Origin: Misgurnus anguillicaudatus
Lineage: Eukaryota; Chordata; Actinopteri; Cypriniformes; Cobitidae
Length of the DNA: 64,000 nt
Reading direction: 5' to 3'
Assembly (NCBI RefSeq): GCF_027580225.2
Contig: NC_073358.2
Coordinates: 30,964,501-31,028,500, forward strand
Notes under the pieces: generated by a model
What the model saw: the letters and a program-made list of their open reading frames with translations, nothing else
What the model was told of the DNA's origin: nothing
The model's database searches: none
Program-made: the position numbers and the translations under genes
Part shown: positions 1 through 11,947 of the stretch, in pieces
Layout of the letters: every line of letters begins with the position of its first letter
How positions within the stretch are numbered: the stretch's first letter is position 1

Positions 1-33
1 TACCCCCCCCCCCCCCACACACACACACACACC
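1..33. repeat. Poly-C / (AC)n microsatellite
   Basis: A C-tract of about 14 bases runs directly into an AC repeat at the window edge, so the true left end is unseen. Confidence 0.9.
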
Positions 34-171
34 ATTTTCCCTTTGCTACTGCAGTGCTGTGAACAAAGCTGGTATATTGTGTATACTCTGTGCACTTTTT
101 AAATATATTTTTTCCCTATCTTCTTTTTTTCTAGTTTGTTGTTATTTTGTAGTTTGGGTTTTGGTTCACAC

Positions 172-672
172 CAAGCGTGCCGCACAAGCCCTGAAAAGTG
201 AAGCCAAAACGTCTCGATCGCCCCCCAGTGACCGGTCCCAGTATAGGTCATAAAGCCCGCCTCCCCATGTTATTCAATGGGACTTGAGACCAACTAAAAA
301 AATTAATTACACTTCAATTATCTTTTTTCCGAAGTTGGTTTCTGTCATTTACTGTAGTTTTTATCACGCTAATGTAAATTCAAATGTTTGTTTTTAAAAT
401 AGGTTTGTGTTTAGTTAGTTATTTAATGATATAAAAACAGTGGTGTCACGTCATGATTGACAGCTGTGATGTCGTGTGATATGCGCATTCTACGAGAGGT
501 TTTGACTTCGCGCCTTCCCTTCCTGCTCACTACTGCGCATGACTGGTCCCGAAATCGCTATTGCGCAGACTCAAGACCCAAGATGTCAGCGCCATATCGG
601 GACACTGGCAACTTCACTTTTCACCAATGGAAGAGAGCGAACAGGCGTCGTCCATCTTTTTTACAGTCTATG
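172..672 (-). mobile_element. hAT-like MITE, copy 1 (inverted relative to copy 2)
   Basis: A 501-bp non-coding element matches the reverse complement of 6899-7408. It is bounded by CAAGCGTGCC and CAGTCTATG and flanked by the 8-bp direct repeat GTTCACAC (164-171 and 673-680), the duplication size of hAT transposases. Short ORFs inside are repeat-derived. Confidence 0.82.
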
Positions 673-680
673 GTTCACAC

Positions 681-1345
681 CATACATTAGTGGCAAACTT
701 AGAAAGTGAAATTATGTATTCAACTTATCATTAAAGATGCATAAAGTAGTTGATGCATAATTCATGTTGCATTGGACACAAATGCTGTACAACCCAGGCC
801 TCCTGAATCAACTTTGGGTCAGTATTATCCTACTGCAGCTATCTGATGACCTCGGCCTGATGCACCTGCAAGATGGCCATGGCGGGCAGGGCAGAGGCAG
901 CCTGTCCTGAAGCACTGAAAGATGTTAGAGTGTGATCGAAACCCAGAAATGTAGGCATTTAGCAGATGTTTTTATCCAAAGTGACTTACAAAGATTAGGA
1001 AATAATAAAGTGATTTGTCATGGGAGGCAATAATACAAAAAGTGCTTATACCAAGTTACAAGTTTTTACTATTCCGAAACAATACATGTTAAGAGAGAAT
1101 GGAATAGTTAGTGATTTTTTGTTGCTGCAATGAACCAGACACATCCAAAAGTACAGGGGATAAATGACATGTAAAAAAGCGATTGAATGTATGAGCTCTG
1201 TTATATAGACTATAGGATCTGCTCTAGTTTGTGCTATAGCTGTGTCTTTAGGTTGTTCATGGTTGTGTTGTTATCAGTTCAGGTCCAGTGTTTACACTGA
1301 TGTTTACTGTAATGCAGATGGATTTATAATTTTCAGATGTTTTTC
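681..1345. other. No gene recognised; teleost repeat fragment
   Basis: Non-coding. The segment near 951-1000 (GGCATTTAGCAGATGTTTTT) resembles a very widespread teleost repeat. Nothing else was identified. Confidence 0.5.
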
Positions 1346-1512
1346 AGCCATGGCCTAACGGTTGGAGATTTGGGGTTGTAACCCGAAGGACGCCAGTTTG
1401 ATTCTCACAGCTGGCACAGGTAGCGACTGAAAGACACCTTTTCCCTGTGTTCACGATTTGCAGTGCATGTGTTCAATATACACTGGGATAGTTTAAATGC
1501 AGATTTCGAGTA
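1346..1512 (+). mobile_element. tRNA-derived SINE, left part (interrupted)
   Basis: AGCCATGGCCTAACGGTTGG is an A-box-like start, GCCAGTTTGATTCTC a degenerate B box, and TTTAAATGCAGATTTCGAGT a typical SINE body end. The element is broken at a TA by the 3.6-kb insertion 1513-5132 and resumes at 5133 with TATGGGTTACC. It is a Pol III retroposon, not a working tRNA. Confidence 0.7.
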
Positions 1513-2009
1513 GGGGAGAGTGGGGTAAAGTGAGACATTTTTTACATTTGCTCCCCTCTAAGCGAGCTAAAATGATATATCAGTAAAATTTACACATTTC
1601 CCAGTAATTCAGGATGTTTCCTAGCTATGGAAATTACCAGAATGTATTCAGGATGAAGAGCAGTGAAAATATGATTGTTTTAAAAAAAGTGGTCTTGTGT
1701 CTCACTTTACCCCAGCTTAGGGGTAAACTGAGACAGACCAGAAAAATCAAGGGGGTAAAGTGAACCAGCTCGGGGTAAACTGATCCACTTACTTGTTCCA
1801 CTCTGAAACTACCATAACAGCACATATTGTAACAGATAAAATCCTGACAGCTAGCTTGACAACCACACATTCCAGAACTAATGTTGGACTAGTAACAGAA
1901 TCAAGGGGATTGGTCAATTAAGAACATTATTTTTCTAAACACTTGAAAGTACAGTAACTCTGAACCAAAATCAAATATAACATAATATAATTCAAAAGTT
2001 ATATTTTTT

Positions 2010-2184
2010 GGCCAGTTTTTGCCTTTATTTAACAGTGAGTTTTGGAGAGGACAGGAAAGGACAGGGAGGAGAGAAGGGTATTGGATCGGCAAATGACCAC
2101 GAGCCGGGAATCGAACTCGGGTCCCAGAAAGTGTGAAAGCACCACATGTCGGAGCGCTGCCCACTATACACCATTGGCTCCGAC
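2010..2184 (-). mobile_element. tRNA-derived SINE (minus strand)
   Basis: The minus strand starts GGAGCCAATGGTGTATAGTG (A-box region), has the Pol III B box GAGTTCGATTCC at 2107-2118, and ends in an AATAAAGGC-type tail. It differs from the SINE at 1346, and lies inside the TA element. Confidence 0.75.
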
Positions 2185-2349
2185 AATTCAATTTTTTTTA
2201 ATTAACATTCAAATGACATATAGAACCAGTTAGATTAGAACGCAGTCTGGGGATCAGAACAAAGGACCCTTAGAGCCAGCTAGTGTCTGCGGGTCAGCGC
2301 AAAAGACAATCAGAACCATCTATCAATATTTCTATCCCTTGCAGCTGCT

Positions 2350-2922
2350 TTTACTGTTGGTTCACACCAGACGTGAGTTCAACGATTTGTGCAAGTAGAT
2401 TACATTCAAAGTTAATGCAAAGGCACGATCAGATGCATCCTCGCCAGGGGCGATGCGAATGACACCATATGAGTGGAGCATTTGCCGCGAAAACACGCAC
2501 TATTCACCTCAAACATGTCTTCGCCCAAGTTGAAAATATTTATCTCGAGCGAAAAATTTGCATGACACAATGTTAAATCCCATAAGTAATCTAGAGTGAG
2601 TAATGCTACGTACACACCAAATGCGGGGCGTCGCGTTACTTGATCTAGATTACTCGCAGGATTTAACATTATGTAATGCGAATTTTTCGCTCGAGTTGAA
2701 TATTTTCAAATTGGGCGAAGACGTGTTTGCGGCGAATAGCGCGTGCTTTCGTGGCAAATGCGCCACCCATATCACGTCATTCGCATCGCCACATGCGAGG
2801 ACGTGTCTGATCGCGTCTTTGCATTGACTTTGTATGTAATCTACTTGCGCAAATTGTTGAACTTGTGTCTGGTGTGAACCCACAGTACCATGATACCTCG
2901 CGTTTGGTGTGTACGTAGCATT
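2350..2922. mobile_element. Foldback (long inverted repeat) element pair
   Basis: Arms of about 240 bp (2350-2595 and 2640-2890) are reverse complements and begin with ACTGT-x-GGTTCACACCAGAC. A second inverted pair, TGCTACGTACACACCAAATG near 2603 and its complement ending at 2922, overlaps the right arm, so two related foldback elements are interleaved. Open frames on both strands follow from the symmetry and are not genes. Confidence 0.7.
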
Positions 2923-3523
2923 AGAGACTTCTTTCCTTCCTTGACCTAAGCAGCTGCACTCTCCATCTCCTCAAGGGGTGTTTTTCCCCAGACTGTCTTC
3001 CTGGTGTATTGACTAGGCATAATGTTTTTTCTGCAATGTTTATAACATTAAAAATAAAACATATGTAATGTAATATTACATTAAAATATGTTTTAGACTA
3101 AACTGAACTTGTGCCTCATGTCTCACTTTACCCCACAGCATTTGTCTCACTTTACCCCACCGCCACATTTTGGAAAAAAACTCTCTCTCTTGGAAATTCA
3201 GGCTAATCTTCAGCTAGCATCAACACAAGGTTTTATATGTTGGTAGTTCATAAACATGTGTGATATAAGTTTTTCTACCTGAATCAATTTGCTTTGGCAC
3301 AACAGTTGATTAAGTTGACAGCAAGAAAATTTACTTTTACAAGCAAAAAATATATTTTTGTGAAAAAAACATGCTAACCACAGCAGCATGAGGTCTTGTT
3401 CTTCATGGCCAAGGGGAAATTTGAGGGGCTTAAAAACATAATAGTCATAGGACCACAAATGTGTTCCGTTGCCTAGATACAGGGGGTGTCTCACTTTACC
3501 CGATGTCTCACTTTACCCCACTC

Positions 3524-5119
3524 CAGTGGCGGAACTAGAATTTTTTTAATGGGGTGGCCAGGGGGTGGCCAAAACTACTTTAGGGGGTCCATAGTCCATA
3601 AAAGAAAATGACATGTAACCATGTATCAAGAAAGCATAAATTAATCTTTTTATCGCATTAGATAAACATAATAAGGGTGAATTTTAAATCTTTCTACTGT
3701 ATTTCTTACATCTGATTTACTGTCTGTAGGGATTCACCCAAAAATGAAAATTCTGTCATCATTTACTCACCCTTATGTTGTTCTAAACCTGTATTTTATT
3801 TTAATAAACACAAAAGAAGATATTTTGATAAATGATGGTAAGCACACAATTAATGGTATATCCATTGAATTCCATCATGTTGTTTTTATTCCAACTATGG
3901 AAGTCAATGGTTAACAGCTGTGTGCATACCATCATTTATCAAAATGTCTTCTTTTGTGTTCATAAGAAAAAAGAAATTTGGACAGGTTTAGAACAACATA
4001 AGGATGTAAAAATGATGACAGCATTTTCATTTTGTGAACTATCCCTTTAATGAAGCAAAAGATCCAGAAATCTAAACTCCATGATAAACCTTAAACTTAC
4101 TTCAAATAGCAGTGCTCAACACAAAGGATGTTTCGATTAATCTTTATTTACGAAGATACAGAAGATGCAAAAGTTTTCTTTTTTCTTTGGATATTTAATT
4201 AACTTTAACGACAGAGAGACTTCAACAGGTAAGGCTAAGACCGAATGCAATAAAATGTTTATTCGTTTAAGACGTACAGTAACCAAATGTTTAGTATGAA
4301 AATCACCAAGACAGCTATTTTGACGTATGACCATTTGTCCGTTTAAACAAAAAAGACGCGAATATGAAGTCGTTTAAGCTCTGGCTGTGCACGCGCACTA
4401 TCGGATATGCGCGTCGCGCTTTCAAGTTCAATGTGGCAATCCAGTCGAATTAACAATCATACAGTAGCCTATAAAGATCACGTCAAGAATGAAAACATGG
4501 TGCTGGGTTTTGTTGTAAAAAGAATTGGCAATCTTAGACTTTATTCAGTCCACAAGACAATTACCACACTTCCAGCATATACGGTGAAAATAAATCATGT
4601 AGTATTAGCAAAATGTACGACTTCACTTACATCATTTTAAAGATTCCAAGCATTATGTAGACATGACATTTATCTTCTGATGATATGAAAAGTATTCGTT
4701 ACAGTAATTTTTCTGACGCGTTTTTAAAAGACGTCACTGATGGAGAGATAACAGAACGCCCATTATGTATATTTTCTTAATTTTGTGAAAAGCACAACAT
4801 TTAGTTTTATAGACACACAAAAAATGACACTTGAACGTTTTAAATGATGTATAAATCATATCTGTATGTCCAAAATCAGCAGAGTAATTCAAGTCTCTTT
4901 GCGCAGTGATTGAAAAATAAAGAGTTTGCGCCGCGACCGCAGGGAGGGTTAATATTCATAATGTTTGTTTTTAACAATGTGCTGCGCTGCCGCACGTCGA
5001 AAATAAACACAGCGATTAAGTGAAAGTAGCGCATTAAATTTGGGGTGGCACACGGGGTGGCCAGTGACATGCCAAGGGTGTCCAGTGCCACCCTGGACAC
5101 CCCTCTGGCTCCGCCACTG
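3524..5119. mobile_element. Non-autonomous hAT, CAGTGGCGGA family, copy 1
   Basis: The ends CAGTGGCGGA and TCCGCCACTG are perfect inverted repeats flanked by the 8-bp duplication CCCCACTC (3516-3523, 5120-5127). It is 1,596 bp and highly similar to the copy at 50203-51756. It carries an older internal MITE at 3727-4050. No transposase domain was recognised. Confidence 0.92.
3727..4050. mobile_element. Common cyprinid MITE nested in the hAT
   Basis: It begins GGGATTCACCCAAAAATGAA and ends TTTGTGAACTATCCCTTTA, a widespread cyprinid MITE consensus. The same MITE sits at the same place in hAT copy 2, so it was there before the hAT spread. Confidence 0.75.
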
Positions 5120-5132
5120 CCCCACTCTCCCC

Positions 5133-5175
5133 TATGGGTTACCCCATTCTCGACAGTTATGTCAGTTTTTACTTT
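5133..5175 (+). mobile_element. tRNA-derived SINE, right part
   Basis: This is the continuation of the SINE starting at 1346. Joining CGAG-TA to TATGGGTTACC restores the usual SINE 3' body. The TA is duplicated at the insertion, as for Tc1/mariner-like transposases. Confidence 0.55.
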
Positions 5176-6626
5176 TTGGATATTGAAAAACAGTTACAGT
5201 AGCTATGTGGTGAAGAATAACAAAATGGAAAAGGGGAGTGTTGGCATGAAAAAGAGTCCTAGGACAATAATAAAAAAAAATGGTTGAGAAACACAGAGAA
5301 ATCTAAGAAAACATGCCCATTTAGGTGAAAAAACTTATTGTTTACACTGGCAGACTTTTTTATTCTATATATATACAGAGAATGCATATTTGGCCAGATC
5401 TCATTTGACACACTATCCTTAAAAAATATATATATTTTATTTAAGTATTCAATCTTCAAACTTCAATTTCCTTTTACTTAAAGCTGTGAAATGTCTGCCA
5501 TTGAATGGATGCTTGTCATTGTTCCCGATGAGACATAAAAAGATCTGTGAATCAGGCAACAGTGACATAGCAAACAAATGTTTCAGAGACAAACTGAACT
5601 TTTAGAAGGATCTGTTGACAGAAATGCAATTTACTATACAAAACTACATTATCAGTGGTGTATAAAGACCTTACATAATGAACTGTATGGTTTTTATTAC
5701 CTTAGAATGAGCCGTTTTTATCTATACACACTGTTTGTCCTGTGGCAGCTACCGTAGCTGCTCATTGCGTTTCAAAAATGAAACGCTAGATGGCGCTAAA
5801 ATACATTACACACCATTAAAAGAGGCAAATTGGATGGAATGATGAAAAAGGGGTATTTCTGTCCTAATGAAAGAAACAGGTAAGCACATGCTTTTTGCTG
5901 ATATAGGATTATGACACCTGGAGAAGGGAAGGGGAAGTGAAGCAAAAGGGAAGAAAAAAGATAGAAAAAAGAAATTGTGTTTGCAATTCTATAGTTAAAA
6001 TATAACAGCAACAACTATGGCAATAAAGGACATGGATAAATAAACTGACAAGTTTGTCTCTGTACCCTCATTAATCTAAACCACTTCATTTTCTTAACTC
6101 AAAATAAGAAATAAAATGTGTCATGTGTTTTTAAAATATGCATTTTGTAATTAGACTTTTGTTTAGGTTCAGTAATTTTCTTTCATGGCAATGAAACGTT
6201 ATTAGTCAGTAAAAAATGCCTTATTTCACAAATGTCACTTAAGTCATTTCACTGGTATTTAACACATATGACTGTCTTTCACTGCAAAGTCCTCTAAGTG
6301 CATGCACGCTTTTTAAAATCTCCAGTTCTAAACAAGTCTCCAGTCATTCTGTCCTTTCTGAATAAAAGTAAAATGGTAAAAAAAAAATCGATCAATATCC
6401 TAAAATACGAAAATGTTTTGGTTTCCTAAAGATGAGCGGACCCAGCGGGCATGACTTACCGCTGTGCAAAGAGAGGTTTGGCAGCTTGGAAAATTTAAGG
6501 ATCTGTTGACATATAGGATACATTCATTTTACACAGTAACATTAGCTCAGTGTAGTAGTTGATATGCTTTAGCAATGATTTGAATTGAGATAATTTTGCT
6601 TGTTATCAGAAATAATCTACTCTAGA
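5176..6626. other. No gene recognised
   Basis: AT-rich DNA with short ORFs only. A segment near 5765-5800 (AAACGCTAGATGGCGCTA) recurs in diverged form near 8560, suggesting an old repeat. No splice-bounded exon was recognised. Confidence 0.5.
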
Positions 6627-6775
6627 GCAGGGATGGGCAATTCTGGTCCTGGAGGGCCACAGTCCTGCAGAGTTTAGCTCCAACCCTAATCAAGCACACC
6701 TTCATTTGCAAGTGATACTGAAAACTTTGATTACATTTTTCAAGTGTGCTTGATTAGGGTTGGAGTTAAACTCTG
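6627..6775. mobile_element. Truncated teleost hAT-type MITE
   Basis: It starts GATGGGCAATTCTGGTCCTG and contains an inverted GCTCCAACCCTAATCAAGCA motif, typical of an abundant fish element. The right terminus is missing. Confidence 0.6.
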
Positions 6776-6898
6776 TTATTGAAAATTTGTGGAGGAAGTT
6801 AAAGTTTGGGCCACAAAAGCCATTTGTTTCTATCAGAGCATGTGAGCGAAGCAGAGCGGTGTGATACTCCACTAAATATTCCGCTCTACTGTTCAAGC

Positions 6899-7408
6899 CA
6901 TAGACTGTAAAAAAGATGGACGACGCCTGTTCGCTCTCTTCCATTGGTGAAAAGTGAAGCCGCCAGTGTCCCGATATGGCGCTGACATCTTGGGTCTTGA
7001 GTCTGCGCAATAGCGATTTCGGGACCAGTCATGCGCAGTAGTGAGCAGAAAGGGAAGGCGCGAAGTCAAAACCCCGCCCTCGCTCTCGTAGAATGCGCAT
7101 ATCACACGATTTCACAGCTGTCAATCATGACGTGACACCACCGTTTTTATATCATTAAATAACTAACTAAACACAAACCTATTTTAAAAACAAACATTTG
7201 AATTTACATCAGCGTGATAAAAACTACAGTAAACGACAGAAACCAGCTTTGGAAAAAAGATAATTGAAGTGTAATTAATTTTTTAGTTGGTCTCAAGTCC
7301 CATTGAATAACATGGGGAGGCGGGCTTTATGACCTATACTGGGACCGGTCACAGGTGGGCGATCGAGACGTTTTGGCTTCACTTTTCAGGGCTTGTGCGG
7401 CACGCTTG
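6899..7408 (+). mobile_element. hAT-like MITE, copy 2
   Basis: A 510-bp element CATAGACTG...GCACGCTTG flanked by the 8-bp duplication GTTCAAGC (6891-6898 and 7409-7416). It is an inverted copy of 172-672. Confidence 0.84.
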
Positions 7409-7433
7409 GTTCAAGCGCTCCACTTACCCCGAA

Positions 7434-7897
7434 TTTCCACGAACTGCGAAGCGACTGCAGATCGGCTCCACTACGTTACGGCTCCGAACTCCGCCGTCCG
7501 CCAATACCCACGTAGTTGTTGCAGAGCGGCTGCGTGCTGAAGTGACGAGGACACATGAGGTCTCGCAAATTCACGTGATGATCGCACAATATCTAGTTCT
7601 GTCTCCGCCCATTATGACGTTAAATTATGACGTTTTGCTGGACCAGCCCAGATCACAACACGTGGCCTTGCGAATTCAGGTATGATCATGCGATATAGTC
7701 ATGGCTCCGCCCTGCGGAGCTGTTCGGTATCCGTCAAAAATAGAAGCTCTGCGTATTTGTTTCGGAGGGCTGCTGAAGGCCGGAGCTGTGACGGATTTGG
7801 AATGCAGTCAGTGGAAATACACACATTGACTTGAATGGAAACTGATTGACTCCGCCGCGGATCCGCAGCCGTTCCGCAGTCGGTGGCAATCCGGGGT
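7434..7897. mobile_element. MITE with long inverted termini
   Basis: The left end TACCCCGAATTTCCACGAAC is inverted-matched by GGTGGCAATCCGGGGT at the right end. The GC-rich interior has repeated CCGCAG motifs. The target duplication is unclear, so the superfamily is unassigned. Confidence 0.55.
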
Positions 7898-8743
7898 CAG
7901 TCACTCACTGCCCAAGCAAGCGCTCCATTAACTTTCCGCTCACCCTCGCAAATAAACCAATTCCCGCTCAGATCCTGCTCTGACATAAAAAAATATTTAG
8001 TAAGCCTAATTTAATTAAAGTATTAGCTGATAAATCGCAGTTATGTACAGTTGTGTGTTGGCTATTAGACCTAGTTTAACTGATACGGAGCTCCGGATAT
8101 AATTCAAATTAACAACTTGTTTCCACGACATCCACATGTTTTACTAATTCACAATTTTAAATAATAATAAATGTAATAAGTAATTACGAAATATTATAAT
8201 ACTTCGTTCCCCTTATGAGAAAAAGATGAACAAACTATACTATTATATAAATATATTATTTGAAAAAACAAAAATAAATTGAAGAACAATCTCTTAACAA
8301 GAAGGCTTTTTAAGTGCATATGTGCGTATGGATGTTAGGGCTACTAGCACTATGAATTACAGTTAGAAAAAGTACATTTTCATAAAATCAAAACTTTTAT
8401 TTTTTCCTGGACTAAATGCTAAATACATGTCTGACTGTTGAAACGAACCAAAAGAAAACCAAGAAAATCGCGTTCATCACGATTTATGGTGATTTTATTT
8501 CTGTTACACCATTGCCTACAATGACGCTGATGCGGGGTTCCCCTGTTTCAAGATGGCGCTCTAGTTGACCCATTCCATCCAATGAACTGCCGTAGCCAAG
8601 GCGACATCTAGTGTACATATCTATGCACAATTGGAATAAACGATAGCTATACGAGGGATACGGTTCAGATAGTAGTTAAACCCAACATGAGGCACATACA
8701 ACTGGTGATTTTCTGGGAGCAAAATGACCTAATGCTGGTCATA
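7898..8743. other. No gene recognised; repeat shared with 38 kb
   Basis: 8075-8220 (around ATACGGAGCTCCGGATATAA) recurs in inverted orientation at 37980-38130, so it is part of an interspersed repeat. The remainder is AT-rich and non-coding. Confidence 0.5.
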
Positions 8744-9538
8744 TGACAGTGAGGCCCCCCCGTAGTTGAAGGAATAAATCAAAAACAAAGAAATAAATCA
8801 AAAACAAAAATACATAAACACAAGTAAAACCCATTAACTTTATTGAGCGACTCAGTGTCATACACATAATCCGGAATAATTCACGTAGACAACATTACCC
8901 TGGCCGATAAAAACACCGGCAGATAAAGTGAAACCCAATACCTCCAGTCGAAATAACGGTGGCCCAAAGAGTTTTCCCTGAGGTGGGTAACGGTAACTTT
9001 GTCCATAAACGAACGACACCTAAAGTCTTTCTTGATAAACACACACATACTGACCAGGAGTCGTACACAGCAGCTAACCTGCTGTAGGCAAAACGGCAAT
9101 TAAATCGCCATTGGCAATGCAGTAAACAGCTCGCCATCGGCAAACAAACTGGCGAGTTGTGGTGAGCAAAACATTCGTAAAGTTTTCCCCCCAGGCAAAA
9201 CAGCAGCGCCGTCACACACTTGGGCCAAAACCCTCTCTGTTCCGAGACAGTAATCGTATAGGCCAGATCTCCCGAAAGTTTGCGGAAATGACTCACTAAC
9301 AAGAATGTCCTCGCTTGAATGGCTTGTTCACAGATCACAAACGAACGCCAAACCACGCTGAGGTAGCAGACAGCCCACAACCAAGTAGCCAAATGGTCCT
9401 AGACAGAAACCATGAGCTGGGTCCCACGAGAGGGCGGTGCCAAAGTTGACGCATCCCCAGGTAGCCCCAAAACCTGCCTTTATATAATCCTCATCCCATC
9501 ACGTGACTTAAACCAATGCCCTTCCTGGCTCTGCTACA
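8744..9538 (-). mobile_element. Probable solo LTR (minus strand)
   Basis: Read on the minus strand it starts TGTAGCAGAGCC and ends CCTCACTGTCA (TG...CA). It has TATATAAAGG near 9485 and an AATAAA near 8843, spaced as promoter and polyadenylation signals of a ~795-bp LTR. No partner LTR or pol was seen nearby and the flanking duplication is imperfect. A 165-codon ORF inside has no retroviral or host motif and is probably fortuitous. Confidence 0.45.
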
Positions 9539-9957
9539 TATGTATGACTTATGTACCAGCAACAGTGTATGGGTAATATGGAGAAATGTACAGATTTTTT
9601 TATTATGATTTTATATAACATAAAAAATCACTTTTATTTCAATATATTTAAGGAATAATTGATGACGGGCAGCGGGCCGTTTAATTATTTGAACATTATG
9701 CACACCCAAGGTGGTAATGCGTCATGAAACGGAATGTGTTATTTTGCGGGTATGCATTCAAATATTTCAAATGTCCAAAGTCGATTATTCTTCTTACCAC
9801 GCTTACCACCGACATTGGTTGTTATTTTAAGACATTTTAAGGTTAGATGTGCATTTTACAGAAAAATAATCAACACTCTGAACATTTCTCAACCAATCAG
9901 AATAAAGCATTCAGCAGGCCTTTGGTATAAATGTCGTATAACTCGATTCTGAGGCGT
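9539..9957. other. No gene recognised
   Basis: AT-rich DNA with a short 72-codon ORF lacking splice context or recognisable motifs. Confidence 0.5.
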
Positions 9958-10859
9958 TAGGAATTGAGAGTCGATTCCGAAGGTTGGAATCGATTCCATT
10001 AGGGGAATCGATTCCTCTTTAAGATTTTTTTAAACACAAACCGGGGACTGTAGCTGATTTCATTTGTCAACCCAATCAAGTCAACTGTAAATATATAAAG
10101 TTCAGAATAATAAATGGATCTAGACATGTGTAGGCAAACAGCACAATGACTGACCCAATGAAATATTTAAAATCGGTTGCTGGGCGGAGTTTGATATTGC
10201 TCGTTGTAGTTTAAGACAAGAAGTATAACTTAATCAACAACAACAATAAATCACACTCACGCGAAGAATGCCTCCAGGTCAACATCAGTAGTCTGGTGCT
10301 ATTTTTTAAGTTTATATGTGTAAGGAACTAAAAAGTTTGTATGTGTAAAGTGTGCATGAGTCTGTTCCTGAACAAAATGCTTTTAAAATTTAACAGGGAT
10401 TTTAGCTATAGTTTTATGATACTGGATGAAATATTATATGTAGCACAAATAAATAAAAATCTATCCACATACATAAGTGTATGTATATGTGCGTGTAGGT
10501 ATGTATTTAAATAGAATCTACCGCATATGGTGAACATTATTCCTAGTCTTTGCACTGTGTCTACTGTCTACACCTGATGCAGGAAGCACGACATGACAAA
10601 TCCCTGAAGTAAATGCCTCATTATATTTATAACCAAACAGCACTCACAACACGTCTAATAGGAAGGAAATTTATTTGCAACAGTCACTTTTTGTCACGCC
10701 CGGTGTAACGTTAGAGAGCTTACCGCTGTTAGACACCGTGCTGGTATATAAAAAAGAATTGAAAATAACAGTGAGGAATCAATTCTTGGAAATTATTCTT
10801 TCGATTCCAGAAACAGGAATCGGAATAGATTCCAAAAAATCTGGAATCAAACAGCCCTA
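9958..10859. mobile_element. Degraded hAT-like non-autonomous element
   Basis: Repeated GAATCGATTCC and GGAATCGGAATAGATTCC motifs lie at both ends. The right terminus reads AATCAAACAGCCCTA, i.e. TAGGGCTGTTTGATT inverted, a common fish hAT end. The left terminus is diverged and no clean duplication was found. Confidence 0.5.
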
Positions 10860-11754
10860 TGTATTACTGATATGTTTTTAATAGCAAAAGTGCAGCTGAT
10901 TTAGTTTGTTTATCTATGTTTAAAAAAAACTTTTCTGTAATTACTGTAAAAAAAATAAACCCCATTTGCGGGCCGTAATTTAAAGTGTAGCCTCAGAGAT
11001 CTGTGACGAGAGACATTTATTATGAAAGGACTTCTTTTTTTAAACAGACTTCCACGTACATCCACTCACACTTTCTACTTACATTTCTGGCTGCGTCTGA
11101 AAGCTTATGAGGCAAATGACATGAAGGCAGCTCGGAGAAACGCATTCGGACACACTTTATAGGCAGCAAATGGAATTCTGTTTAAAATATAAACAGAGAG
11201 CCCCTTTGTGATAACTAATCCGATATGTTAAAACTACAATACTAACGTCTGGCTAGAAATGCAATTAGAAGGTGTAAAAAGTGAAAATATAATTTTATTT
11301 ACATTGAATTTGTGCTCCGGCTGTGCGCACACACATAGAATTGTGGGACAGAAAAATGAAGGTATCTCAACAGACAGGAAGTAAACCTAACATTGGATTC
11401 AGACGTGCCTTGATGCGTTCATGTCTTGGAATGCTGCCTCCGGAGGCACAGCCTCTGATATCCATTAGTTATCGCAGAAATGTTTGTAGTTCCACCTGTG
11501 TGTGTGTTTCTGAAGTATCCCTAACTTTGTTTGATTGGTTAAATGTTAAAAATAAATGTTTTGTTAGTTACTTTGCGTTGGTATTAAATAAAATGAAGCA
11601 TACAACGAGTCTTCATATTAAATGTTCATTTATTGGTTTGAATATATCCATTTACATAATCAAACAGTTATACTGACGTATTGGTTCATCACCCCATCCC
11701 AAACAGTCAAACTGAGTTACATTTACTAAATAAAGAAAGGCACTTGAATTGTGA
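10860..11754. other. No gene recognised downstream of MS4A
   Basis: Non-coding by inspection. A 117-codon plus-strand ORF at 11323-11676 has no recognised motif and overlaps AT-rich DNA. Confidence 0.45.
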
Positions 11755-11772
11755 AGAAAAAGTTAAAAAGCC

Positions 11773-11778
11773 TTTATT
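11773..11778 (-). promoter_or_regulatory. Polyadenylation signal AATAAA of the MS4A gene
   Basis: AATAAA on the minus strand lies about 68 bases after the MS4A stop codon, giving a plausible short 3' UTR ending near 11.75 kb. No competing signal lies closer to the stop. Confidence 0.55.
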
Positions 11779-11845
11779 TCATCATAGCTTAATCTTATAA
11801 AAATAAACTTACAAATACACCTACAATTAAATGCAATTAAAAGGT

Positions 11846-11947
11846 TTAATAGGCGGCTTGTTGAGTTACATTGACTGGGCTTATTTTGGTGGTCTTCTTT
11901 CCCACTGAGGACTCAAATGTTGAAGTAGTCTCGTAAATGTAGATGTT
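11846..11947 (-). CDS. ms4a: MS4A-family protein, last coding exon (cytoplasmic C-terminus)
   Basis: The acceptor TTTTTAATAATGCAG is followed by 33 codons and TAA. The tail begins NIYIYETTSTFESSVGKKTT and ends in QQAAY; tyrosines in the NIYIYE stretch could be phosphorylation sites, which is inference. It joins in phase 0 to the TM4 exon ending LNQ. A 36-bp exon-like piece between the two (about 12.17-12.21 kb, minus, reading QFSLAGIFLWAE, with CAG acceptor and GTTAGT donor) could be an alternative exon but is unproven. Confidence 0.82.
   Translation of the reverse strand, partial: NIYIYETTSTFESSVGKKTTKISPVNVTQQAAY

Larger units (their letters stand above)
1513..5132. mobile_element. TA-flanked DNA element with GGGGAGAGTGGGG termini
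   Basis: The left end GGGGAGAGTGGGGTAAAGTG is matched in inverted form by CACTTTACCCCA plus CTCTCCCC at 5132, once the hAT at 3524-5119 is removed. It is flanked by TA on both sides. The motif GTCTCACTTTACCCC recurs inside near 1690, 3120 and 3490. No transposase was seen; non-autonomous. Contents: a SINE, a foldback and a hAT. Confidence 0.72.

Noticed and set aside
2030..2184. Functional tRNA gene on the minus strand
   Set aside because: Has A- and B-box-like motifs but cannot form a full cloverleaf and continues into a SINE body and tail.
8895..9392. 165-codon minus-strand ORF as a gene
   Set aside because: No recognisable domain, lies inside a probable LTR, and has no splice or codon support.
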